Origin: Scybalousia_A sp045221575 | GTDB taxonomy: Bacteria > Bacteroidota > Bacteroidia > Bacteroidales > P3 | Assembly (NCBI GenBank): GCA_045221575.1 | Contig: JBGUWU010000002.1 | Coordinates: 1 to 64,000 of the forward strand | Length of the DNA: 64,000 bases | Direction: 5' to 3' | Shown here: one piece after another, positions 9,178 to 18,663 of the stretch | Layout of the letters: every line of letters begins with the position of its first letter | Position numbering within the stretch: the first letter of the stretch is position 1 | The notes under the pieces: model-generated | What the model saw: only the letters and a program-made list of their open reading frames with translations | Told to the model about the DNA's origin: nothing | The model's database searches: none | Made by a program: the position numbers and the translations under genes

Positions 9178-11211
9178 ATGAATGATATTAAACAAAAGAT
9201 AGAAGAGTTGAGTAATAGATTGAATAGATATTCTTATGAGTATTATGTTTTAGATCAACCTACAATAGATGATATTGCTTTTGACAACTTATTGAAAGAA
9301 TTAGAAAAGTTAGAAAAAGAATATCCAGAGTATGCTCAACCTGATTCTCCAACACAAAGAGTAGGAGGGGAGATAAATAAAGATTTCAAACAAGTTGAGC
9401 ATGCTTTTCCTATGCTTTCCTTAGCTAATACTTATAATAAAGAAGAGATTATCGACTTTGTGAAAAGAGCGGAGCAAACTCTTGGAAAACAAGATTTGGA
9501 GTGGGTATGTGAGCTTAAATATGATGGTTTAGCTATTAGCCTTTTATATGAAAACGGTGTCTTAACAAGGGCTGCTACACGAGGCAATGGTGTTGTTGGT
9601 GATGATGTAACAGCAAACATAAAAACTATTCGTTCTATTCCTTTAAGATTACAAGGTAATGACTATCCTGATAAATTTGAAATAAGAGGTGAAGTCATTT
9701 ATCCTAAACAAGCCTTTGAAGAGTTTAATAAACAAAGGATAGAGAACGGAGAAGAACCTTTTGCTAATTGTAGAAATGCGGCTTCTGGTAGTTTGAAGAT
9801 GCAAGATCCTAAACAAGTAGCAAAACGAAAGTTAGACTGTTTTTTATACTTTATAATAGGTGATGAGATAAAAGGAGAACAAACTCATTACGAACGTTTA
9901 AGAAAAGCAAAGGAGTGGGGTTTTAAAACAGGAAACTTTTTTGCAATCACACATAACATCAGCGAAATAACAGACTTTATTAACTATTGGGATAAAGAGC
10001 GTTTTGCTTTGCCTTTTGATATAGACGGTATAGTTATCAAACTTAATGAAATAAAATATTGGAATATACTTGGCTCAACAGCAAAATCTCCTCGTTGGGC
10101 AACAGCTTATAAGTTTAAAGCAGAGCAGGCTTTGTCTAAACTTAAAAATGTTGCTTATCAAGTAGGAAGAACGGGAATAATAACTCCTGTTGCTGAATTT
10201 GAGCCTGTGCATTTGGGAGGAACAATAGTAAAGCGTGCAACTCTTCATAATGCAGACCAAATGGAGATATTAGGTTTGTGTAAAGAAGATACTCTTGTGA
10301 TAGAAAAAGGAGGAGAGATTATACCTAAGATAGTTGAGGTGAAACACGATGAAAATCTTGTAAACAGCGGAGAATTAGAGAAGATAGATTTTATTACTCA
10401 TTGTCCTGTATGTGGAGCTAAGTTGATTAAAGAAGAAGACCAAGCAGGTTGGTTCTGTCCAAATTACAACCACTGTCCTCCTCAGATCTTAGGCCGTTTT
10501 CAGCATTTTATATCTAAGAAAGCGATGAACATAGAATCATTAGGAGGAGAAAAAATGCGTTATCTTTTGAATAGTAATAAGGTAACAGATTTCGCTTCTC
10601 TCTATGATTTAAAACAGGAAGATATTATAGGAGTATATTTTTCTGAAGATGGCAAGAAAGTCTCTATACAAGAAAAATCAGCAGACAATATCATCAAAGC
10701 AATAGCAGAGTCAAAACAGGTGCCTTTTGAGAGAGTTCTTTATGCTTTGGGAATACGTTATGTTGGAGAAGTGGGAGCAAAAACCTTAGCACTACATTTT
10801 GAGAATATAGACAATATTCAGAATGCAAGCATAGAAGATTTGATGAATGTAGAAGATATAGGAGCAACCATAGCAGAAAGCGTCTATCTTTGGTTTAGAA
10901 ATCAAGAAAACATTTCAGAAATTCAAGATTTAAGAAAAAAAGACTTGAAGTTCTTTGTAGAAAAGCAAGATTTTAACAACAAACTTCAAGGAAAATCTTT
11001 TGTGGTTAGTGGAATTTTTCAAACCTTTTCAAGAGATGGAATAAAGAAAACGATAGAGCAGAATGGAGGAAAGAATGTCTCTTCATTGTCAAAGAAGACC
11101 GATTATTTGGTTTGTGGCGAAAAGATGGGACCAGAAAAGAAACGTAAGGCTACAGAACTAAATATAAAGATGATAACCGAACAGGAGTTTATCAACCTTT
11201 TGAATCAATAG
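9178..11211 (+). CDS. ligA: NAD-dependent DNA ligase LigA
   Basis: Seals nicks in duplex DNA during replication and repair using NAD+. Full-length (677 aa). The adenylation motif KYDG is at 114-117 (Lys114 is the AMP-accepting residue) within CELKYDGLAI, followed by RGNGVVGDDVT. Then the OB fold (WATAYKFKAEQA, VGRTGIITPVAEFEPV), the four-Cys zinc finger (CPVCGAKL...WFCPNYNHCP), helix-hairpin-helix repeats (about 500-575) and a C-terminal BRCT domain (from about 595; KSFVVSGIF, KTDYLVCGEKMGPEKKRKA). Confidence 0.97.
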   Translation: MNDIKQKIEELSNRLNRYSYEYYVLDQPTIDDIAFDNLLKELEKLEKEYPEYAQPDSPTQRVGGEINKDFKQVEHAFPMLSLANTYNKEEIIDFVKRAEQTLGKQDLEWVCELKYDGLAISLLYENGVLTRAATRGNGVVGDDVTANIKTIRSIPLRLQGNDYPDKFEIRGEVIYPKQAFEEFNKQRIENGEEPFANCRNAASGSLKMQDPKQVAKRKLDCFLYFIIGDEIKGEQTHYERLRKAKEWGFKTGNFFAITHNISEITDFINYWDKERFALPFDIDGIVIKLNEIKYWNILGSTAKSPRWATAYKFKAEQALSKLKNVAYQVGRTGIITPVAEFEPVHLGGTIVKRATLHNADQMEILGLCKEDTLVIEKGGEIIPKIVEVKHDENLVNSGELEKIDFITHCPVCGAKLIKEEDQAGWFCPNYNHCPPQILGRFQHFISKKAMNIESLGGEKMRYLLNSNKVTDFASLYDLKQEDIIGVYFSEDGKKVSIQEKSADNIIKAIAESKQVPFERVLYALGIRYVGEVGAKTLALHFENIDNIQNASIEDLMNVEDIGATIAESVYLWFRNQENISEIQDLRKKDLKFFVEKQDFNNKLQGKSFVVSGIFQTFSRDGIKKTIEQNGGKNVSSLSKKTDYLVCGEKMGPEKKRKATELNIKMITEQEFINLLNQ

Positions 11212-11274
11212 TAATCATTACTATTATTTTCCTCTTTGTCTTCTTGTTTATGTTGGTGATTTTTGTGTAAAATT

Positions 11275-11304
11275 TTTGCAGTAGAGAAAAATATCTTAAC
11301 TTTG
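11275..11304 (+). promoter_or_regulatory. promoter of the toxin/antitoxin pair
   Basis: TTTG at 11275-11278, 18-bp gap, TAACTTTG at 11297-11304; the antitoxin ATG is 18 bp downstream, giving a very short leader. Confidence 0.6.
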
Positions 11305-11321
11305 CAGAAAAATATTTAGAT

Positions 11322-11510
11322 ATGCCTGAAAGTAATATAGACAATTACAGATTAACTTCTATGGAAGAACCTACAGACGAAATGTTGGCTCAGATAATGA
11401 GTGAAGTTACGCAAGAAGTTAAGCAGACAGATAAGATCGCAATACAAAAACATTATGCGAGATTGCAAGAAGAAGTAAGAAAGGCAAAAGAACGTTTTCT
11501 GCTTTTGTAG
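11322..11510 (+). CDS. small probable antitoxin paired with a zeta-like kinase
   Basis: 62-aa acidic, helix-forming protein without membrane segment. It contains PTDEMLAQIMSEVTQEVK and a charged C-terminal helix (HYARLQEEVRKAKERF). Its own consensus promoter, tiny size and position 22 bp upstream of a zeta-type P-loop protein make it the likely antitoxin. The functional call rests on context rather than on a recognised domain. Confidence 0.6.
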   Translation: MPESNIDNYRLTSMEEPTDEMLAQIMSEVTQEVKQTDKIAIQKHYARLQEEVRKAKERFLLL

Positions 11511-11532
11511 TATATTTTGAGAAAAATAGAAT

Positions 11533-12135
11533 ATGACAATATCACATAAACCTATACTGATAATTATTGCAGGTCCTAACGGATCTGGAAAAACATCTGT
11601 TACATCGAAGTTGTTAAAACATGAATGGATTGAAGATGCTGTCTATATAAATCCAGATATTATTGCACAGGAAAAGTTTGGTGATTGGAATTCCGTAGAA
11701 TCTGTTTCTAAGGCAGTTAAATATAGTGAGAATTTAAGAGAGAAATGTTTAAGAGAACATAAAAGTTTGATTTTCGAAACTGTACTTTCTGCACAAGATA
11801 AAATAAGTTATATAAAGAGAGCAAAACAAGAAGGTTTTTTTATTCGTTTATTCTTTGTTGGAACTGAAAATCCGTCCATTAATGCAGCACGAGTAGCAAA
11901 AAGAGTTATGAAAGGAGGTCATAGCGTACCTATTGATAAAATAATTTCTCGTTATTACAAGTCTATATCTAATTGTGTTTCTGTTGTTTCTTTTGTTGAT
12001 AGAATGTATGTTTATGATAATTCTATTGAAGATGAAGATGCACGACTTCTGTTTAGATTTAAGGATGGTAAATTGTTTAAACGTTATTTTCAAGACTTAC
12101 CATTATGGACTAAAAAGACTTTTGATTTGGATTAA
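11533..12135 (+). CDS. zeta toxin-like P-loop kinase
   Basis: 200-aa protein with Walker A AGPNGSGKTS (Lys20) close to the N-terminus, as in zeta/PezT toxins, which phosphorylate UDP-N-acetylglucosamine-type sugars and stall cell-wall synthesis. Other family-typical stretches: YINPDIIAQEKFGDW (substrate-side Asp), FETVLS, and the arginine-rich lid RVAKRVMKGGHSVPIDKIISRYYKS. Second gene of a two-gene module. A housekeeping nucleoside/sugar kinase of the same fold is the alternative, but the small upstream partner favours a toxin-antitoxin system. Confidence 0.75.
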   Translation: MTISHKPILIIIAGPNGSGKTSVTSKLLKHEWIEDAVYINPDIIAQEKFGDWNSVESVSKAVKYSENLREKCLREHKSLIFETVLSAQDKISYIKRAKQEGFFIRLFFVGTENPSINAARVAKRVMKGGHSVPIDKIISRYYKSISNCVSVVSFVDRMYVYDNSIEDEDARLLFRFKDGKLFKRYFQDLPLWTKKTFDLD

Positions 12136-12223
12136 ATAATCCTAATGAAATTTTTCTTTCTTTATATTCTTTATCAAATTTCAAAAAAATATGTTGGTAT
12201 TTCGTTATTTTGATAAATTATAG

Positions 12224-12231
12224 TATTTTTG
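12224..12231 (+). promoter_or_regulatory. -7 box (TATTTTTG) of the nusB operon
   Basis: TAnnTTTG match 68 bp before the nusB ATG. No TTTG at the standard -33 distance. Confidence 0.45.
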
Positions 12232-12298
12232 CACGCTCATAACAAGAAGTTTGTTGTGGCCTAAATTTATTATTTAATAAATAAAAGAAAAAATATAC

Positions 12299-13294
12299 AT
12301 GCTTAACCGTCATTTTTTAAGAGCAAAAGTGCTCCAATCCTTATATGCCTATCATACTGCCGGCAGAAACGACATAGAAGCACAAGAAAAGTGGATGTTT
12401 GCAAATATAGACGAGATGTTTGACCTTGAAGTCTATTTGCTTTCTATTATTTTTGAGATAAAGGACATTGCTTTAGAGATTATAGAAGAGGGAAAGAATA
12501 AGTTTCGTCCTACAGAAGAGGAAAAGAATCCATCATATCGCTTTGTAGAAAATCCAATGTTTGACCGTATGGCTGAATGTGAGCAATTGACTAAAGCAAT
12601 AAAACGTTTGCGTATCAATTGGCACGATCAAGATGAATTATTACGTCAGATATTTCTTCGTTTCAAGGCTTCAGACTCTTATAAAGAATATATGCAAAGC
12701 GAAGAGGTAACATTTGAACAACATAGAAGAGCAATAGTTCAGCTATTTAAAAACTATATCATAAGAGATTCTAATTTCTATGAGCTGTTGATTGAAAAGA
12801 AATTCTCATGGGAAGATGATTATGAGTATTTGTGTCAAGTGGTGATAGTATTGCTTAGAAATTGGGAGGAGACAGATTGTAAAGATAAATTATTATCTAC
12901 TCCTTTTGATAAGAAGATGGATAATGCTATAGAAACAGACCAAGAATATATGTCCAATCTTTTCCGTAATACTATAAATCATTGGGAAGAATATGACAAA
13001 CTAATAAACTGTAGAATACTAAATTGGGATATGGATCGTATAGCCTTTCTTGATATAATAATATTAAAGATGGCGATAACCGAATTTCTATATTGTCCTA
13101 CAATCCCTTTGCGTGTAACATTGAATGAGTATATAGAACTATCTAAAGAGTTTTCCACAGAAAAGAGTCGTTTGTTTGTTAATGGTATATTGGACAGAAT
13201 AGTTGTGGATTTGCGTACAGAGAACAAGATACACAAAATCAATGATGACGAATATTTGTTAGATGCAGTAAAAAAGACAGAAGAAAATGAATAA
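12299..13294 (+). CDS. nusB: transcription antitermination factor NusB
   Basis: NusB binds boxA RNA with S10 (NusE) and supports rRNA transcription antitermination. The protein (331 aa) is of the long Bacteroidetes type: the N-terminal NRHFLRAKVLQSLYAYH is the usual NusB start, an inserted helical region follows, and the conserved C-terminal NusB core is seen in FLDIIILKMAITEFLY, PLRVTLNEYIELSKEFS and SRLFVNGILDRI. The 3' end overlaps the next gene by 8 bp, indicating translational coupling. Confidence 0.93.
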   Translation: MLNRHFLRAKVLQSLYAYHTAGRNDIEAQEKWMFANIDEMFDLEVYLLSIIFEIKDIALEIIEEGKNKFRPTEEEKNPSYRFVENPMFDRMAECEQLTKAIKRLRINWHDQDELLRQIFLRFKASDSYKEYMQSEEVTFEQHRRAIVQLFKNYIIRDSNFYELLIEKKFSWEDDYEYLCQVVIVLLRNWEETDCKDKLLSTPFDKKMDNAIETDQEYMSNLFRNTINHWEEYDKLINCRILNWDMDRIAFLDIIILKMAITEFLYCPTIPLRVTLNEYIELSKEFSTEKSRLFVNGILDRIVVDLRTENKIHKINDDEYLLDAVKKTEENE

Positions 13295-13694
13295 GAGTTT
13301 ATTTATAATTTTATTGGGTTGTTTTTTATTACTTTCTTGTTCTAAGAATAAAGAAGAAATAGATGTTTCTGTTGTGGAAAATCAGGCTGCTATCAAGTTT
13401 GAAAATGATGTATTGAACTTTCATACTATACGTTCAGGCGAAAAGGTTACAGGTAGTTTTAAATTTAAAAATGTGGGCGACCATGACCTTGTTATTGGAG
13501 ATGTAGCAGCAAATTGTGGTTGCACAGTAGCAGATTATCCTAAGCAAGCCATTAAACCTGGAGAAGAAGGACTTATCTCTGTAACATATGATTCAAAAGG
13601 AACTCACGGAATGAGAGTGGAGAAATATGTAACAGTATCTTCTAATACAAATCCTTCACGTACTAATTTAAAAATAATAGCAGAAGTAGATTAA
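13287..13694 (+). CDS. DUF1573 lipoprotein
   Basis: 135 aa with a lipoprotein signal (LLLSC, acylated Cys near residue 19) and one DUF1573 immunoglobulin-like domain: FHTIRSGEKVTGSFKFKNVG, the hallmark NCGCTVADYP, then IKPGEEGLISVTYDSKG. DUF1573 proteins are common envelope proteins of Bacteroidetes with no settled function. The overlap with nusB mirrors a gene order frequent in this phylum, though the usual yajC-like neighbour is absent here. Confidence 0.88.
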   Translation: MNKSLFIILLGCFLLLSCSKNKEEIDVSVVENQAAIKFENDVLNFHTIRSGEKVTGSFKFKNVGDHDLVIGDVAANCGCTVADYPKQAIKPGEEGLISVTYDSKGTHGMRVEKYVTVSSNTNPSRTNLKIIAEVD

Positions 13695-13754
13695 CCTTTT
13701 GATTCAGTAAATAATATAAGGAGTTTTGTAGTCTCAAAAACTTGATAGCAAACA

Positions 13755-15506
13755 ATGGATACGTTTCAACAGAACTTTGAAATACGTTCTTTGCCTCTAA
13801 GTGTTAAGTCTTATAGAAATAAAGTAGAGAAGTTTCTTAATGATAATGACTTACGCTTAGATGAGGTTGATTATTATGCTGGAGTATTTCTTGTTGGAGA
13901 AGAAGATATTTTGCTTGGTGGTGGAGGATTGCAAGGAAATGTTATCAAATGTATTGCTATTACAGATGATTTACGAGAAACAGGAATGGGAACAAAACTT
14001 ATCTCTCACTTATATTTAGAGGCGATAAATAGGGGAGAAGATAATGTTAGAGTATTCACTAAACCTAAAAATAAAGAGATATTTACTTCCTTAGGATTTA
14101 AACTGTTAGCCTGTTCAGATAAAGCAATACTTCTGGAAAATGGTAGCGGATTAAAAAGATATTGCGACTACCTTACTTCATTACGGAAAGATGGGGAGAA
14201 TGGAGTAATAGTTATGAATGCAAATCCTTTTACCTTAGGTCATAGATTTTTAATAGAGACTGCATTACAAAGTGTTGATAATCTATATGTAATAGTTGTA
14301 AAGGAGAATAGAAGTGCTTTCTCATACGAAGCGAGAAAACAAATGATAATTCAGGGAACTTCTGATTTAGAAAATGTTATCATTTGTGAAGGAAGTGATT
14401 ATCAAATATCTAACATAACTTTTCCAACATATTTTCTCAAGGAAATAACAGACGCAACCGACACTCAGATTTCTTTAGATTTGGATTTGTTTGTTAAATA
14501 TATTGTTCCTGCGTTAAATATTAAGAAAAGATTCGTCGGTTCTGAACCTAAAGATGTTCTAACTCAGAGATATAATGTATTAATGAAAGGTTTTTTTTCT
14601 CAGAATGATGTGGAGTTTGTAGAAATTCAAAGAAAAGAAACTAATGAAACAATTATATCAGCAAGTAAAGTTAGAGAATATCTAAATGATTTTGAGTTCA
14701 ATAGAGCCGTTTCCTTAGTTCCTTATTCAACTATACCTTTCTTGTTGTCATATCTTGCCACTTATGCGATAAAAACAGAATTAGATACAACACCAAAGCC
14801 TGGCTTGGTTGATAAATCTGACAATGGCGCTCATACAGATATGGATTATGCTTTGATGTTAAAGAGTATCAATTCGTTAAGTCCTTTCTTTGATAAGTTG
14901 TCTTGTTTGGCATACAAAGATAGTTTGCCTAATGTACAGGAAATTCAAAATATTGGCATTGAAGCAGAAAGACAAATGCTGAAAACTACAAATGGAGTTA
15001 ATACATATAAGGGTGCTTTGTTCTCTATGGGATTGGTTTTAACCTGTGCTTCTTATATTTACAAGAATAAAGAGATAAATAAAACAGATTTAAGAGAGAA
15101 TATAAAGAACTTGGCAAGTCAATTTGTTCAGCCAACCAATACTCATGGTAAAATAGTTATAGATAAACATAAGATAAAGGGTGCATTAAGTTCAGCAATA
15201 GATGGTTATGCTTTATTATTTGATGAATGGCTACCTTATTTAGAGAATAATAAAGAGGAAGAATATCCTTTGATAAAGTTATTGCTGTTTATAATGACAA
15301 AGATAGATGATACGAATATCTATTATAGAAAAGGTGAAGAGATTGTTAAGTATGTTAAAATCAAAGCACAAGAAACTTTAGATAAATTTTCAATAGAGGA
15401 AGTAAAGAAGCTTAACACCGAATTTATAAAACTAAATATCTCTCCTGGAGGTGCAGCAGATATGCTTTCTTTAACCCTGTTTGTTTATTCAATTTGCAAG
15501 AAATAA
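13755..15506 (+). CDS. CitC-CitG fusion: citrate lyase ligase plus triphosphoribosyl-dephospho-CoA synthase
   Basis: One 583-aa protein joins two enzymes that prepare citrate lyase. Residues about 1-325 are [citrate (pro-3S)-lyase] ligase (CitC): a GNAT-like N-terminus, then a nucleotidyltransferase core GVIVMNANPFTLGHRFLIE and ISASKVREYL; it acetylates the acyl carrier subunit. Residues about 330-583 are CitG, which makes the 2'-(5''-triphosphoribosyl)-3'-dephospho-CoA prosthetic-group precursor: TPKPGLVDKSDNGAHTDMD (from Thr346), NTHGKIVI, KGALSSAIDGY, and LNISPGGAADMLSLTLF. The frame is open throughout, so the fusion is not an assembly frameshift. Neither citD/E/F nor citX is in the window. 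It could instead serve a malonate decarboxylase-like carrier, but the CitC half argues for citrate lyase. Confidence 0.85.
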   Translation: MDTFQQNFEIRSLPLSVKSYRNKVEKFLNDNDLRLDEVDYYAGVFLVGEEDILLGGGGLQGNVIKCIAITDDLRETGMGTKLISHLYLEAINRGEDNVRVFTKPKNKEIFTSLGFKLLACSDKAILLENGSGLKRYCDYLTSLRKDGENGVIVMNANPFTLGHRFLIETALQSVDNLYVIVVKENRSAFSYEARKQMIIQGTSDLENVIICEGSDYQISNITFPTYFLKEITDATDTQISLDLDLFVKYIVPALNIKKRFVGSEPKDVLTQRYNVLMKGFFSQNDVEFVEIQRKETNETIISASKVREYLNDFEFNRAVSLVPYSTIPFLLSYLATYAIKTELDTTPKPGLVDKSDNGAHTDMDYALMLKSINSLSPFFDKLSCLAYKDSLPNVQEIQNIGIEAERQMLKTTNGVNTYKGALFSMGLVLTCASYIYKNKEINKTDLRENIKNLASQFVQPTNTHGKIVIDKHKIKGALSSAIDGYALLFDEWLPYLENNKEEEYPLIKLLLFIMTKIDDTNIYYRKGEEIVKYVKIKAQETLDKFSIEEVKKLNTEFIKLNISPGGAADMLSLTLFVYSICKK

Positions 15507-15631
15507 GATATTAAATCTAAAATAACGCCAACTTTATATACAAGTTAAATGATTTTAATTGATTGTAGATTTTCTGTTGTAAGGTTGTTGAAAAAAAATT
15601 GATTATTATATTAAAACATCAAGTTTTAAGA

Positions 15632-15673
15632 AAAAAAGACTTGGTTTTAAAAATTTAAAACCAAGTCTTTTTT
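15632..15673. terminator. bidirectional terminator between citCG and the AAA ATPase gene
   Basis: 18-bp perfect stem (core GACTTGGTTTTA / TAAAACCAAGTC) flanked by A-run and T-run, serving two convergent genes. The left flank (TCAAGTTTTAAGAAAA) belongs to the second AT-rich repeat family seen at 33.5, 42.0, 50.0 and 60.9 kb. Confidence 0.85.
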
Positions 15674-15700
15674 CTAAGTTATCAAAAACATTATATAGCC

Positions 15701-17248
15701 TTACTGAATAATATATTTGTCAATATTCTTTGTCTGAGAAGAGAAATTCACTCCTATTTTATAAAGTTTTCTTTCATCTTGTTGGAATGCAAGAGGATAG
15801 TCTTTAGAGTCTATCTGTTGCAAAGCCTCCTCTGCTGACTTGTCAAACTTAAACTCAAACAAGTATAAGAAATTGTCTGTCCTTACTATCATATCTATTC
15901 TGCCATTGACTATCTTGTACTCTGCTTCTACTATGAAGCCAATCAATTTGCAGATAATAAAGATAACTGTCTGATAATGGTTCTCTGTATCTTTGATAAG
16001 GTCGTATGGTACAGAGGCAAAGAAAGTCTTCATTGTCTTAAGAAAGTCTTCTATCTCACCATTTTCCAAGTTTTCATACATCTTCTCAACGTATGAAAAG
16101 CTTGCGTTCTCATTGGTGTGCATATACTTAGGTAAAATAAAGTCAAGAAAACTTTCTTCTACTTCCTTATTTGGATAGCCAAGTTTATATGCACCACTCT
16201 TTTTGTTGTAATCTTTTATGGTAAGATAGCCTGACTGATAGAACAAAGCAACAGGTGCATTCATCATACTCTCTTTGCTGGTCAGGTCTTTCGCCGTTAT
16301 CTTTCCTTCTGACAAATCCTTTAAATCATAGTCGTTTTCTTGTAATAACTTAATAAGAAACGTTGGCGTACCCGTTTGAAACCAATAGTTCCTAAATTTT
16401 CTTTCTGTTAATGAGTTTAGCAAACTGAACGGATTGTAAATATCTATACTCGTATTTTCTGAGAAATGATAACCGTCATACATTGCTTTTAGTTGAGAAA
16501 GTATATCTTCTTTTGTTGTGTTTTCTTTCTCAGCAAAAGCCTGCAAGTGTTCTTTGAAGTTTGTTTTTATTTCTTCTTCTGTTATTCCGCAAATATCGGT
16601 GTAGTTCTCATCAAGTGAAATATCCATCAAGTTGTTCAAATCACTGAAAAGACTTATCTTGGAAAACTTGGTAACTCCTGTAAGAAATCCAAAACGAATA
16701 TACTCATCACAACTTTTTAAAACGGAATAAACTCCTTTAAGTATGCCTTTAAATTTATCATGCAGTTCTTCGTTGTCTATTGTTTGTAATAGCGGTTTAT
16801 CGTATTCATCTACAAGGATTACAACTTGCTTGCCTGTCTGCTTAACAGTTGTCTTTATTATATTAGAAAGTCTATCTTCAGGATTAACAAATTTTGTCTG
16901 TATATTATATTGTTCTTCCCATTCGGATAGATGATAATTCAAATTATTTAAAAGACGCTCTTCACTATCATATATACCAGAATTTAAGTCAAGATACAAG
17001 ACAGGATATTCTTTCCAATCTTTTTCTACTGTCTCTATATACAAACCCTTAAACAATTCTTTCTTACCAAGAAAGTAGGCTTTTAAAGTGGAAAGGAAAA
17101 GACTCTTGCCAAATCTTCTTGGACGAGAAAGAAAATAATACTTGTTGGTTGTAACAAGTCTTTCCAAATGTTTTGTCTTATCTACATAAAGATAGTCGGC
17201 TTTGCGTACAGCCTCAAAACTCTGCATTCCTATAGGTAAATTCTGCAT
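15701..17248 (-). CDS. AAA-ATPase-like protein with PD-(D/E)XK nuclease-type C-terminus
   Basis: 515-aa member of the AAA-ATPase_like/DUF1703 family, abundant and often multicopy in Bacteroidetes; role unknown, commonly suspected to be a mobile or defence-related element. N-terminus: FEAVRKADYLYVDKTKHLE, then a Walker A variant SRPRRFGKSLFLSTL, Walker B-like QVVILVDEYDKPLL, and sensor FGFLTGVTKFSKISLFS. C-terminus: GFIVEAEYKIVNGRIDMIV...YLFEFKFDKSAEEALQQI, which reads as a D...ExK nuclease core. A -7 box TATTTTTG lies 35 bp upstream. Confidence 0.85.
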   Translation of the reverse strand: MQNLPIGMQSFEAVRKADYLYVDKTKHLERLVTTNKYYFLSRPRRFGKSLFLSTLKAYFLGKKELFKGLYIETVEKDWKEYPVLYLDLNSGIYDSEERLLNNLNYHLSEWEEQYNIQTKFVNPEDRLSNIIKTTVKQTGKQVVILVDEYDKPLLQTIDNEELHDKFKGILKGVYSVLKSCDEYIRFGFLTGVTKFSKISLFSDLNNLMDISLDENYTDICGITEEEIKTNFKEHLQAFAEKENTTKEDILSQLKAMYDGYHFSENTSIDIYNPFSLLNSLTERKFRNYWFQTGTPTFLIKLLQENDYDLKDLSEGKITAKDLTSKESMMNAPVALFYQSGYLTIKDYNKKSGAYKLGYPNKEVEESFLDFILPKYMHTNENASFSYVEKMYENLENGEIEDFLKTMKTFFASVPYDLIKDTENHYQTVIFIICKLIGFIVEAEYKIVNGRIDMIVRTDNFLYLFEFKFDKSAEEALQQIDSKDYPLAFQQDERKLYKIGVNFSSQTKNIDKYIIQ

Positions 17249-17282
17249 AATATCAGTCTTTCTGTTAAAAGTTACTCACTTG

Positions 17283-17311
17283 CAAAAATACAAAAATTAT
17301 TATAAATCAAA
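17283..17311 (-). promoter_or_regulatory. promoter of the AAA-ATPase-like gene
   Basis: On the minus strand TTTG (17308-17311), 17-bp gap, TATTTTTG (17283-17290). The spacing is shorter than consensus, so the -7 box is better supported than the -33. Confidence 0.5.
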
Positions 17312-17371
17312 GAAAAAAACAAAAGATATACTTGATTCTTACATCCCTTTTAAAGAATTTCCCGCAAATAT

Positions 17372-18640
17372 CTAATCTTTCAAACATCCTATGGGAACAA
17401 CTATCACTCCGTCTTTACGCTTATAAGCGAATTCTCCACCTGTCAGCACCATAAGAAAGGACGGTTTCCCCATCTTCTCGTCATTTACCTTTCGCTCCAA
17501 TTCCTTCAAATGTTCCGCCGCCTCTTCTATCTGTTTCTGTCCCATTTTTACCTCTACAGCAGCCCATCGTCCATCATTCAAAGCTACTATCATATCTGCC
17601 TCTAAGCCATTTTTATCGCGAAAATGAAAGACTTCACCGTCATTTGCCTGAGCATAAATACGCATATCTCTCGTACAAAGCGACTCAAAAAGGAATCCGA
17701 ATGTATTAAAATCCTCAAAAAGACCTTTGGGACTTGTACGTAAAACGGCTGTTGCAATAGAAGGATCTACAAAATGTCTTTTCGATGAAGTTCTAAGGGC
17801 AGTTTTTGATCTCATTGACGGAGACCATGCTGGCTGGTCTTCTATTACAAATATGCGACGAAGAGCATTCATATAGGCATCAAGTGTAGGAATAGATATA
17901 CCTGATTCATCACCCTCTATATAATTAAGAATGGTTTGGCGAGATGCTATTGTTGCCACATTGCGAGCCAATGAACGCAACAGCAATTGGACTCGTTTAG
18001 GATTCTTCTCCACACCATCTACTCGTGAAATATCTTGATGGATAATTGCATCCACATAATCTCTCGACAATTCCAATGCATCCTTTGGTGTCATTTTCAC
18101 AGAAGCAGGCCATCCTCCACGGCAAATAACAAATGCTATCTGCTCTATAGAGAGGTTGGAAGTTTCCATCGTTATTTCTTTTCCTTCAAATAAATCATGT
18201 AACGACACCGTTCCATTTGACTCTTGCGACTCATAAAGACTCATCGTTCGCATAGTTAAGCGTGATATTCTTCCTGTTCCTGTATGCATAGTTGCATTAT
18301 CCAAGGGAACAGCAGATCCTGTCAATATAAATTGTCCTGACTTCTGACGCTGATCAACAGCAAAACGGACAGCATCCCACAGTATAGGTGCCATCTGCCA
18401 CTCATCAATAAGATGAGGCACTTCGCCTTCAAGCAATATTGAAGGTTTAGTATCAGCAGCAGCCATATAAGCAAGTGAGCGGTCAGGATCTTGCATATAG
18501 GTAATACTCTTAGCTGCAATTGTTGCAGTAGCTGTCTTCCCGCACCATTTAGGACCTGTGATAAGTACGGCTCCTGAATGTCTTAACTTTTGAGTAAGTA
18601 AGACATCACTAATTCTCGGCAAATAGTTCTTTACATTCAT
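17372..18640 (-). CDS. ATPase with DUF4143 nuclease-like C-terminal domain
   Basis: AAA-type ATPase: Walker A VLITGPKWCGKTATA, Walker B-like EVPHLIDEWQMAPILWD, sensor GQFILTGSAVPLD. The DUF4143 part (from about 200) includes GGWPASV, and the C-terminus has the FHFRDKNGLEADMIVALNDG...AVEVKMG signature of a restriction-endonuclease-like fold. The frame extends upstream to an ATG at 18694, but that codon lies at the -33 element of a perfect promoter whose -7 box is at 18664-18671; the ATG at 18640 is therefore the real start (422 aa). Two 23-bp direct repeats abut the promoter and may be operators. Biological role unknown. Confidence 0.85.
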   Translation of the reverse strand: MNVKNYLPRISDVLLTQKLRHSGAVLITGPKWCGKTATATIAAKSITYMQDPDRSLAYMAAADTKPSILLEGEVPHLIDEWQMAPILWDAVRFAVDQRQKSGQFILTGSAVPLDNATMHTGTGRISRLTMRTMSLYESQESNGTVSLHDLFEGKEITMETSNLSIEQIAFVICRGGWPASVKMTPKDALELSRDYVDAIIHQDISRVDGVEKNPKRVQLLLRSLARNVATIASRQTILNYIEGDESGISIPTLDAYMNALRRIFVIEDQPAWSPSMRSKTALRTSSKRHFVDPSIATAVLRTSPKGLFEDFNTFGFLFESLCTRDMRIYAQANDGEVFHFRDKNGLEADMIVALNDGRWAAVEVKMGQKQIEEAAEHLKELERKVNDEKMGKPSFLMVLTGGEFAYKRKDGVIVVPIGCLKD

Positions 18641-18663
18641 GTGTTTCCCTCTGACTTTGAGTG

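Noticed and set aside
12979..13242. Antisense frame within nusB, and similar long antisense frames in gyrA, ligA and the M16 gene
   Set aside because: Typical shadows of AT-rich coding sequence; no promoter or domain support.
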